A stretch of DNA of 64,000 nucleotides. It comes from Antedon mediterranea. Its lineage: Eukaryota; Echinodermata; Crinoidea; Comatulida; Antedonidae. Both the position numbers and the translations under genes were made by a program. Below are positions 53,641 through 64,000 of this stretch, in pieces. Positions within the stretch are counted from its first letter, which is position 1; each line of letters begins with the position of its first letter. Below the pieces are notes generated by a model, which saw nothing but the letters and a program-made list of their open reading frames with translations, did not search any database and was not told where the DNA came from. Where the stretch lies: positions 13,320,932 to 13,384,931 of the forward strand of contig NC_092679.1 of assembly GCF_964355755.1 (NCBI RefSeq), given 5' to 3'.

Positions 53641-54995
53641 TTATTTATTGAATGTTATGTTTACAAAATAATATACTGTACAAATATTATTGCTTTATAA
53701 AAAAAATTATACAACATTTTACAAGCTGAACAGGAACATATTGGCCGAATGCAGCATCACAAATATTTTTCTTGCAATATCCAATCATATTCCAATACAC
53801 AGAGTCTATCATCAGTTGTCTTTATGAAGTACGAATGTGACCTCTGTTCCACTCTTCATCAGCTCAACGTCTTTAAATAAAAATGTTTAAATAATGATGT
53901 ATAAATAAGTTGAATAATGTATTTCACAAAATCTAAAGTTTTTAATTTTGGCAAAGTACGAAAACCTGGAATTTGGTATTTAGAAATAGGCCTAGATCAT
54001 GCACATTTAGTGCAAAATGTGGGCTAGTGAAATTGCTTGCTTTGACAAAGTACACTAACTTTCTATGGTAAAAAACACATTACAACTTAATAAAGAGAAA
54101 ACAAATATTTTGACTTACTACAGTACAGAGTAACATGGTGAAGAACAGTAGTTTGTGTTGTAAAATGGCTAAGCTGGCTTTTCCCCCTCTGTCTACTTGT
54201 ACAGTGCTGCTGGAGGAAGGTTCTCAACTTCAGTCTTGTAATTTGTATTGTAACCATTTTCCCTGAAAAGATGTTTGTTTTATTTTTATCATAAAAACTG
54301 GTTAAACAAGATTCAACTGTAAATTATGTATATGGTACAGCAGGCTGGCTGTATTTTCGGATCGATAGCCTAGGTCAGTCTATGAAGAGTACAATAGGGC
54401 CTAGCTGGGCATTTTCTGTAGGCCCTATGCTATGCATGTATTATTCTAGGCCTAGGCTAGCCCTGAAAAAATCCAAGGCTAAGTTAATTAATTACCTTCC
54501 TGTTATTACAAACGTCTGTCTAGTTTGCGTTATATATATAATTATTATATTTAAAATAACCGTCTAGCCTAGGCCTACTTACCGACAAATTAACAGCTTA
54601 GCTTTACATACGATCAGGGGAAATCCCCAGTCAAGTCAAGTCGATCTCTCTCTGGGTGTACTCATGGAGTGGTGTACTACTGCATGTTGTGTACAACGTG
54701 CATCATCCATGTTTGTCATCACATCCCAGCTGTGTCGATGCTCATTAACATATCATGCATATTTATAAGTTAGCTCTATCGGCCTAATTTTTGAGCTGAC
54801 AAGTTGGGAAAATTGATTAACTTATTTTGCTTTTTTCTTACCGAAATTAATAATTTTTTTGGATTTTTTTTTTGGCGAAAGTGAACAACTTCATTATAGC
54901 TACAATATGATCTATTCAAAATTTGATTTAATTGATCTTCATTTTTCATGTTTTGGGGGACAATACAACTTTAACTGAGTACATTCTTTATCTTA

Positions 54996-57900
54996 CTAAT
55001 TTTTTGATCTGCAACAGAAGAAAAGGCATTGAAAAGAGCCACAATTTCTTTCAGGACCTATGACAGAAATCAAAGCTGGAAACAACAACATTGCAAATAT
55101 ATAGGACAAACCAATCGTACAGAACACAAAAGTTCCAAACTGAAGAAAGAATAAGATGACAGAAAACAGCATAAAGAAACAAGCACCCAATGTCGTAATA
55201 CAGCCGGAGAGAATAGATATACCAACACTTTCCAACATTTCTTTGGTTTTGCCAATTCGATCTTCACTTTCGGCAAGGTAGTAGCCCTCGGCTAGATGCA
55301 CCACGTAGTCTACCGATAGTCCTACAACTAAGGACAAGTTCAAGGATTCTAATGTCTGTAAAAAAAAAAAAAAATGTCTTTAAACTGAACATGAGCCAAA
55401 ATACTACCCATCACATCAAAAAACTCTTGTTAAAGCTTGGGTTTTAATGCAAGGACGACGCAGACGTAGGCTATCGTAATGCTTGGTTCCCACTAGAGAC
55501 AATCACAAGTGACTTGACAAATCACAGGTGATGTCGGTTGTCAACTCGCCTGCATTGCGTTAGGTCTCAGTGTGAACCAAACATTGACGCAATGGATAAT
55601 CACTATGTCGTTGGCTTCTTGCGTCCAAGTAGGAGCCAAATAACTGAATACATCAACTTACCCCGAGTGTCCAGCCAAGGATAGGGATTAGTCCAAGTAC
55701 ACAGGTCGTAATACAGCAGATAGTAATTGTTGCCAGCGCACCAATGATAATGTTTTGAGTTGTCAACACAAGTACAACAAAAGCAACACTTATGCCAATT
55801 GCAATGTTACGGATTGCTGAGTTGGTTAGTTCCTGTATAATATTATTGTAACAACATTATTATCTGATACCGTTACATTTTTTAATTTAAGTAGGCCTAA
55901 GTTAAATAACTTGTTTTTTTTTACCAAAGCCTAATTGTATTAGTGTTTTAATTAACTAACTAATTAATTGTATTAGACTTTATTGGATTATTTTTCATAA
56001 GTTAAGACATTTAACTTTTAATTATTTAGGTTAATTACATTTTACTCAAATAGAATTGAGAGTTAAATATGATCAAATGGTCAAACAAATTCTTTAAACC
56101 ATGAATATTTTAAGAAAAGGAAATAGAAAATATTATTTTGTATTGAAAAAAACAACCAAACATTAATTAACTCTACATGAAACTATACCAATTGGCCAAT
56201 ATCATTCTTTGAATTAACCAATTGGAACTTTAGGCCTACTGGTACGATATTGTACGATAACATATAACTGATTTCTTACCTCCTGAATTTTCTGCCATAG
56301 CCAGAAATTAAAGTTAGCCCCAGCAGGCGTACAATGGTATCCCTTATTAATCCCGTCTGGTAGCTGCGACATCTATCACAAAAGAGAATTGGGAAACGTT
56401 ATCAGTTCAGTATCTGTTGCATACGAGTGAAAACAACTTGCTATCCAATATCCAAGTTTGTTTGACTGTTAGTTAGGGCGTCTGTGTATCAGTCAATATT
56501 GGGTTAATTTTATTAAGATTTAGGCCTATGAAAATGATATTACCAATATAAATCTTCTTAATCTTACCTGCTCTGCAATAAACTCGTCCCACTTTTCTAG
56601 CAATGGTAGACCTACTTGATAACCAAAGTCGCCCCATATCATGGTTGTATTTATAACGATTGATGCATACTTTAAACGTGTATTAACCATTTCTAAAAAA
56701 ACAGTAATATTACGGTACGGTAAATACTATTAATGTAATATTTCCAAATAATTAGTAGTTATCATGTTGTTATTATAAAAACAAAGGCAAAGGATAAAAT
56801 AATTGTATTGTCATAGCAACCGATCAAGAGAAGCTACACTTTTCATGGATCACATCACACATGATATTCTTATTTGGTCTATTATGTCATCGTTGATTTT
56901 TAGGAAACTTTCATTCACCGGCCATACTGTACTGTCGACTCCGCCACCGAATAAAACGTCATTCGGCAGACGATATATGTTTCTAAGCGTGTGCAGCATA
57001 TGAGATAAATTTATTGTTGTTGTTGTTGAAGTAGTAGTGGTGCATGAAAAAAAGAAACAAAGGCTCCCTATTGTAGGCCTAGGTTTACGCAAACTGAAAG
57101 AAACTTTTATACTAGAAAAAAAAACTACTTCATGAAATTTTTAAGTTTATAGTAAATGTTATATTGTATGTACAAGCTTTGTTATTTTAACGAAGGATCC
57201 AAAATCAATTACAATTACCTCCGTTACTAATTCTAAACGTGTTACTGGTAGATTCTTCTCCAAGATAAATATCGTATTCATTATAGTCTGGTATCTCCTT
57301 GTGTCCATCCGTTAGCCAATAAGCCAAGCCAATTTCGAAAGCACGATCGTTAGGTGTTACGGTGGTATTGTAAATGTCTGTATTTCCGTCAACAAGTTGT
57401 TTTGTAGAATTGTAGTTTAATGGAAAACTGATATTTTTTTCATCCTAAATTGAGAAAAAAAATATAAATGATTCAGAATAATAATTATCAACTGTTTATT
57501 TTCAACTCACAGATTAAATTACACCATAAAAATACATTCCTTCCTTTGAAATCCATCCAATCTGTTGGTACTAAAAATCGCATCTGAGGGGCAGAAACAT
57601 GAATGAATCTCATCTAGACAAAAATATAAGGCATTAATTATAGATTTACTTACTTCAAAATATGTCTTCATATCTTCAACAAAACATTTCAATTCTGGCT
57701 TTCCAGTAATCAAGCTTCTTCGAATCCGTAAATCGTCTGTTTTTGACTCATCTAAATTTCTAAGGTATGAGCAGAAATCCTTTAAAAGATAAAACAAAAA
57801 GATCCATAAAGTAACTTAAATATTAGGGAGCATGCAACGTACTGTATATCGATATATTTGATCACATGATTTCATTTGTGACGCCTTAAAAATGGCAAAA

Positions 57901-60900
57901 GATTAAAAATTTGAAAAAGTTTAGCATTTCATTTATTTTTCAGGACATGGGGTACCACCAAATTCATGGATCTGCCAATGTAAGTAGAAAGTAACTTATT
58001 TTGCGCGAGAAAGTTATTTTGTCAATAATACGTTTGCCAACTCTAGTATAATTGTACCAAAAAATGAAAACCTTCTCTGTCCACGTTGTCTTCCAGCACG
58101 CAATTATATTGTGCTCCCTAATTTGTTATCTTACCAAGAAAGCTTGCTGATTTTCTGGTTGATTCATGTCAAAGTCATCATCGTAAATAGTATTTCCATA
58201 GCACTCATATGCGGTGAAGGAACACACACTAAGATCAACTGTTTCTAATCCAAACACAATTTGAAGTTCAACATTATCGTCACCCTCAATGCTATCCTTG
58301 AAGCGAGTTCTTCTGTCAGTATGTATGGCAACATTATGACTATCGGGAAATACTTGTACCTGTAAAAATCAAGATGGTAACCTCATTGTAGGCCTAAAAG
58401 CTTCCTCTTTTAACTTAAGTCTTCTGCAAACTTGCTTTCTGCAGTTTGCCGAAGTTTGACAAATGGGTACACTATAGCAAACTTTAACAAATATTAATAA
58501 TAATAAACGTTCGATTTTCCCCAAGTAAAAATGTTGCATGTTTAATTGATAGTCAAAAATAAATCTGAAATAATCACTCATCAAATGTATAGATTTATAT
58601 CATTGGTAATACATACATATATCATTTTTAAAATAGACCAATATAAATATTGGCCTAATTAACATACAATAAAATAAATTCCGGTGACTCTTATTTTGTT
58701 TGTGATAGATTTAACCTAGGCCTACTGTTCAAACTGTATCATGTATTATTCGTAATGCCATTTTGCATATGATTACAAAAATGATGATGGTTGCCTAGAT
58801 ACACTAGGAGAATCGTACGCAAATTTAGCTGAGAGACAATCAAAACAAAGTTGAATACTTACGTCTCGTTCTTGAGATTCAATTGTTGAAATCTTGTAGC
58901 CTAAAAATGCTGTCACACCCAGTAACACTACAACAATTACCCAACGGAATATCTTGTGTGTCACAGCCCTAAAGAATGGTCCAGCGAAGAAACGAACAAT
59001 TACATTGGCACGCTTTTCAGTTTCGTCCTCCTCTGGGTAGCAGCAATCGCAGCAGCAACACCTGCAGTCTTTCCACATCGTGTGATGCGTCATGAGAACC
59101 GTCGGGAAATATGTAATTACAGACAGATAATTGCTTACGATCATCAATGAAGAGAACACTCCAAATGAGGAAGTAGCAAAAAACGGAGAGAAATAATTTA
59201 CGAAGAAAGCAGCAGCTGTTGTTAACGAAGTGACGAACATTGCCAGTGCCGCTCGACGATACGTATCCGAAAGACGATGTGCCAGAGATGGATACGACAA
59301 CAGTGCTGTTGCACGCCATGTGTCTACAAATATAAACACGTCGTCTGCTCCTATTCCAAGTAAAATGAAAATAGCCAGTACATGAAATATACCAAAAAAT
59401 TCGTATCCGATTACCACACGATAAATCAAATTCGCGAAAAGAAATGACGTGATTATACTGAAAACTGAAAGACCAGTTATCCACCAAGACCGAGTTTGAA
59501 CGTAAATAAATACAAAAATAAAAACGAAACTGCCAACAATTAAAGTGAGATCACGATAGACAGTGGAATTTATTATCTCTTCAAATATTGAAAGAGACAG
59601 GTAGGTTATTTCTATACCATTGCCAAAGCCATTCTCAAATTTGTCATGCAAGAAGTCAATTAACTGATCTCTTATAAAGTTATCAATTTCTTCAATTGGT
59701 TGTTCGTCAAACGGCAGCCCTTCTGTAGTGTTATCAAGTGGCGTTCCAAAGTCAATAAGTAAACGTGTTTGCTCAGAAGTTGCTTCATCTATCGTAACCA
59801 CCGCCTTTTCTGCCAGGAAAAACTGTAACACTTCGTCTAATTCAGGCTGAAGTGTAGCATTGTATAAAATGGCGGGAATGTTATCAAATTCTGGATCATA
59901 AAACTCTTCTCCATATGTCCCATCAAAAAACCTTAACACAGAAAGCGGTGGTACACAACTACCTGCTTCGTTTAACTTACAATATTTATCAAAATCTGGT
60001 TTTGCTACTGTTTCTTCTTCAAAACGTTTAATTCTAGCAAGGTTACTTTTTGTGAAAACATTTCCATTTTCTAAAAATAAAATAACTTCTAAGCTATCGT
60101 ATTCTTCTCTTCGTATTCCATTGTTAATTGCCGTGTTCTCGAAACGGTTGATTCGTTCGAAATTAGCATCACGTCTGTCCCATGCTATTCCAAGTTTAAA
60201 TTGCTCCTCTCTTCGGATATCCAATGGCAGGTCCGTAAACTCGGCTGGGAAGATGTTGTAGTCAACATAGAACAGAAGTGCTGTAATAAGTAAAACGAGT
60301 ATGTGGAAACCTAAGGCAATACCTGTAAAAGAAAAAGAAAAGAAATGGCGTTAACAACAGTAAATCAATAACCAGATACAAATGTAATGTATCCATAATT
60401 ATTATCAGATGCAAGTTCTGTGATACAGACGTGCATTTCCTTATGTGTGTAGGTCCTATGTTTCACAAAATGTATCCAATTATTCCATCTTTCTTTAGTT
60501 CTTTTAAGATAACAGCTAATTTGTTTACTACTGTACTCATAATATTAAACATTTACGTTATAGAAAAATAGATATTATTTATCAATTCCGAGATCAATTC
60601 CCATACATATCAGTTTTCACCCTTGTCTGCAGCTGTTGTCACTAGGCAGATTATAACTGACTATCGCAAGTCATCTTGAAACAAGCTGTATGTTTCTAGA
60701 TGACTTGCGATAGTACGTCAGTTAGAATAAATCTGTCTAGTGAGATAGCTGCAGAATTGTATGCAGTTTTTATATCAATATCTATATTTACAAGTATTTA
60801 GTAAATAGCAATATTAATTGCATGTTTAAAATCATCTGTGCCACCTTTCTCTGTCTTTTCTATACTTAAAAGAGCATACTTCATATTTAGGCCTGAAATG

Positions 60901-63065
60901 TTCCGTAGCCAATTTCAATCTCCACTTCATTTTAAGAACAATTTAATTTGAGCAAAATTTACCGTAATTCCTTACGAAACATTTTTCAATCTGCTATATT
61001 ATAAATGCGACAGAAATGACAAAACAAATTCGCTTCACATTTTAATCAAACATGGTCATCTATAGACGATTGGCTACGAAATTTGTTTTCCTTTTACATT
61101 ACAGGTAGGCCTAAAGGCCATACTTGAATGTATTGTACGGTCAGATTACAACGATTGTTGAAGAATGATTCCCGGCCTGATTTTTGTGTAGTAGGCCTAA
61201 CTTTTCTTTTATTTCATTACTATAGTTAGTCGGCGCTTTAAAAAAAAATACCATAATGAGTGTCTCACTGTAGAAAAAAAATTGTTTGCTTTAGGTCTGG
61301 AATATTATTTTTTAAAAAAAGCAGGCCAAGTCAGACGCCCCGCGGCCGTCATACGCAATACATAAGTGTTGCTCTGTACGTAATCCAGTTAAAAAGGCAT
61401 ACAAAAGTAATCGATAACAATTACAATAGAGTACACAATAGTTTAAAACTATAGAGTGCCTTTCAATGTAATTGGCAAGTTCATATTTTACCCTACAAAG
61501 TTTCCGCTATTGTTTGATGTAGAGACAAGGGTCATGTGGTCATAGTCGTTTCTTGGAACAGGAACGAAAATGTAATATTTAATATTCACTGCATATTAGG
61601 CCTACATATATTAATTTCAGTGTATCATAATTATTATTTTACATGGAGAGAGGGAGGGAATGGTGGAGGAGAGAGGGGGAGAGCATGCAGCTATCAAACA
61701 TGTGTAGGCAGTAATTGAATGTCATTATTAAAGCTATCATCATATTTGTGAATAGAGAGTTTATCCAAAATATTATAATTGTAGTCATTGGGACACTGTT
61801 ATTTTGCTTAGAATCGTCTGAAAAGATTGTATAAATGTTTAAAATGTTGATGTTCTAAATTGGAGAGAAAAACGAAAGCACCTCACCTTATCGATTGGAA
61901 GTCATTGCGTGACCCCACTGAATGGTTTTGGTTACCTTAATATCGAATTGACACCCACCGATTCAATTTATAGGCGTACGACCCTGCAATTCTCCGTTTT
62001 AGATAACATTACACACAGAAAAATACTAGGCCCTTAGATTAGTTTGAATGATAAGGTATGGAAAGAAATCAACCTTTCTCAGTGGAATTTGGCACGTCTG
62101 AATCACGCAGACAGTAATGTACGCGACGACACAGGTGAGCATCAAGGTGCATTTTACCAAGTATTTCGCTAAGTTCCTACACTCAGTTAAATCAAGCTGA
62201 TCAATAATATTTTTGAAATATATTATGCTAATCAATAAGCGGCAACTGTTATACTGTATTACTAATACCGCATCAAAAACACTATAATTGTATGTTAGAC
62301 AATGGTGGAGGATTATCTCTCCGCCATGACTAAGCTATACGTTCACACCGACCCGGCCCAGAATTTAGTGGCGGAGAAGAGAATTGTAAAAATGGGAAAG
62401 ACGTAGTGTTGATATAAAAACCTTAATATGAGATACATTTATCATGGCGTACTGTGCATTGAAACACGAAAATGCGAAGCCTATCCTACAGCTTTATTTA
62501 CAAGATGAATGAATATATAATAATTGAATTTTATAGAGAGTAGCCCACCGAGTTTTTGATAGAGGAGGGAGAGAGGTTTTCCCAAATGCGACACCCAATT
62601 ATCGAGTGATATGATAGTGATATAATATTTGTGTTATAGGCATATTCCCTAATACAGCACCATATGTGGCACATGTACCGTAGAAGTTTAGGTTAGAATC
62701 TATGATACGGGCGTTACGTGAAACACATTTGATTTGATCACGGAATTTGCCTATGATATCGAAAATCCGCTATCTCCAGTTAATAGTAGTTGGGGAGTGG
62801 GGGAGTGGGGGAGTGGGGATAAGATAATTAAAGAGGACTTACCAAACGTAGTCTTGGGTCTATTCACAATAGCACTACACAACCACATTGGTTTCTTGTT
62901 TCGTTTGTTTTTCACATCTGATAAAGATCTCGTAAATTTGGCCTTTTGCTTATTATTCTCAACATCTCCATTTGCATCATTTGTTGCAACATACGCCGGG
63001 TTGTCTGTACCGTTCTCCGGATGTTGTACCTCAGACATGTTCATCGTTTTCCGTGTGTCATCCAT
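54996..63065 (-). CDS. Dispatched-like RND transporter with sterol-sensing domain
   Basis: Dispatched proteins are 12-pass membrane proteins of the RND family that export cholesterol-modified Hedgehog, powered by Na+ flux. Nine exons join in frame: 63065-62843, 60322-58863, 58359-58135, 57779-57654, 57444-57219, 56692-56568, 56372-56280, 55832-55662 and 55355-54996, giving 1002 residues. TM1 lies at about 75-94 and an ectodomain at about 95-328. The sterol-sensing domain (about 330-487) has the TM4 motif GIGADDVFIF (D401, D402), followed by MFVTSLTTAAAFFVNY as in DISP1. TM7 is at about 533-553, with a second ectodomain to about 826. TM8-12 have GLSVDYVVH (D899). The TM4 and TM10 acidic residues are the ones needed for Na+ flux in DISP1. 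The protein is shorter than DISP1 (about 1500), lacking its long tail. The start at 63065 has the better context (AAGATGG); an ATG four codons upstream is possible. PTCHD-type proteins are less likely because they carry GVDD rather than GADD. Confidence 0.88.
55479..55642. mobile_element. MITE, AAGCTTGGTTCCCACT family
   Basis: The left end TGCTTGGTTCCCACTAGAGA and the right end TTGCGTCCAAGTAGGAGCCA are inverted relatives, with GTGTGAACCAAACATTG inside as a second partial end. The copy lies in intron 8 of the Dispatched-like gene. Confidence 0.65.
60627..60754. repeat. Foldback repeat in intron 1 of the Dispatched-like gene
   Basis: Inner arms GACTATCGCAAGTCATCT and AGATGACTTGCGATAGT are perfect complements around a loop of about 20 bases. 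Outer arms CTGCAGCTGTTGTCACTAGG and CTAGTGAGATAGCTGCAG extend the foldback to 128 bases with mismatches. It is a MITE or, less likely, a small-RNA hairpin. Confidence 0.75.
62792..62818 (+). repeat. G-rich minisatellite beside the exon 1 splice donor
   Basis: Three units of GGGGAGTG-type sequence give four runs of four or five G on the plus strand. They lie about 25 bases inside intron 1 of the Dispatched-like gene, on its template strand. Confidence 0.85.
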
Positions 63066-64000
63066 CTTGACAATCATATACACAAAATATTAAACTGCGT
63101 TTTTATTATTACAGGTATGTGTTGATGGTCGACCAACTACAGTCTGATTACTGATGAAGAATATACCGTACTATTATTACTTACGTGAATTTCAAGTCAT
63201 GTGAATCGGTTTTACAATAAGGTAATCTGCATGACAAATAGAATGATTGAGAGTGGCAGTCAACCGTAAAACCAGCTTAAGCACAAAATACTTGCGCAGA
63301 AAAACACACACACAAACAAACTATTATATCACCATAACCTGGGATTACTAAACGGAAGAATATTTATTGTTACTAGCCGTCAACGCGTTCTACACTGCAT
63401 ATTTGGTTGCTTTATGACTATACTATATTCCTTTTGATTGTTGGTAAATAATAGGCCAATCATCACTACTGAAATATTCAGCTATTAACATTTATATAGC
63501 ACATATTTCATTTCAAGCCTTCAAGAAAACGAAACAAAACTGGGAACTATAATATACCCCGGGAATGAGATTGCGCAGAAGGTGGAAGGCATTCCAATGT
63601 GTGTAGTTAAATTCATTTAATAATTTTTTTTTCTCAGATAAACTATCCATAGAGGGGAGAGAGAGCATACTATATAACAAAAACTGGGAACTATACCTCG
63701 GGAATGAGATTGCGCAGGAAGGAGGAGGGTGGGAGGCATTACAATGTGTTATTTTAGTTAAATTCATTTAATTATTCATTCATACTACTATATTCATTAC
63801 TACATACTATATACATAACAAACATAAATATATTCTGAGAAGTATAAGACTAAATATATTTAAAAATAAGTGATTTTACACCTAATGTTGACTCTTTAAC
63901 AATGCTATTGTTTTTCTATTAAAACCCTGTTAAAACATTTTTTTCTAGAATAGGTTGGTTGCTGTCTGGAGGATGCGACCCTGGGCTGATCTGTAAGAGA
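63066..64000. other. Region upstream of the Dispatched-like gene
   Basis: Contains the presumed promoter of the Dispatched-like gene; no TATA box is obvious. Bases 63537-63622 are repeated at 63680-63773 (shared GGGAATGAGATTGCGCAG and TTAAATTCATTTAAT), a local tandem duplication. No gene was recognised to the right edge. Confidence 0.55.

Larger units (their letters stand above)
49700..54995. other. Intergenic region between APLF and the Dispatched-like gene
   Basis: Mostly AT-rich DNA (especially 51540-52560) with the repeats and the candidate RNA listed separately. Clusters of TAGGCCTA/CTAGGC words lie at 52885-53070 and 54365-54580. No protein gene was recognised. Confidence 0.5.

Noticed and set aside
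53813-53880. Open 19-codon segment on the minus strand after an AG (DVELMKSGTEVTF...)
   Set aside because: It looks protein-like but is too short, its phase does not fit the candidate exon at 54262-54193, and no upstream partner was found.
59017-59487. 156-codon ORF on the minus strand
   Set aside because: It overlaps the Dispatched-like exon 2 in another frame and is a shadow of that coding sequence.
1-64000. CRISPR arrays, bacterial operons, plasmid or phage features
   Set aside because: The DNA is clearly eukaryotic, with spliced genes, tRNA-derived SINEs and no ribosome binding sites or compact operons. No array of regularly spaced identical repeats is present.

Overview
The window is animal nuclear DNA. 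Genes are intron-rich with GT/AG splice sites, the intervening DNA is AT-rich and full of small transposons and SINEs, and the coding exons belong to bilaterian families. My best guess is an invertebrate deuterostome, probably an echinoderm. The grounds are an IFIT-type TPR gene, a Dispatched-type transporter of compact size, and a strong excess of the palindromic words TAGGCCTA and TACTGTA. This guess is an inference and was not tested by any search.

Layout. (1) 1-24875, minus strand: the 5' end of a Son-of-sevenless (SOS) Ras exchange factor gene. Three coding exons lie at 24875-24789, 2530-2273 and 915-832; the rest of the gene runs off the left edge. Intron 1 is about 22 kb and is a transposon store: a minisatellite, tRNA- and 5S-derived SINEs, several MITEs, a TTAA-flanked element nested in a TA-flanked element, a 212-bp palindrome and a 3.8-kb hAT element with a broken transposase. 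(2) 27786-30881, plus strand: an IFIT-like TPR gene with a CCAAT/TATA promoter, a non-coding first exon, one long coding exon and a puzzling in-phase downstream exon. (3) 31060-31560: a decayed LINE reverse transcriptase. (4) 32632-38661, plus strand: POLR2I (RPB9) in five exons, with a 2.6-kb long-TIR transposon and two SINEs in intron 2. (5) 49172-42041, minus strand: APLF (FHA domain, two PBZ zinc fingers, acidic tail) in ten exons, with a tRNA-Glu(CTC) gene inside intron 1. (6) 49.3-54.9 kb: mostly repeats, one small orphan ORF and a possible spliced non-coding RNA. (7) 63065-54996, minus strand: a complete nine-exon Dispatched-like RND/SSD membrane protein of 1002 residues.

The genes do not form a pathway or operon; they are independent neighbours covering Ras signalling, innate RNA sensing, transcription, DNA break repair and lipid-morphogen export. 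For the SOS, POLR2I, APLF and Dispatched-like genes I followed the reading frame through every splice junction, and the phases close without a frameshift.
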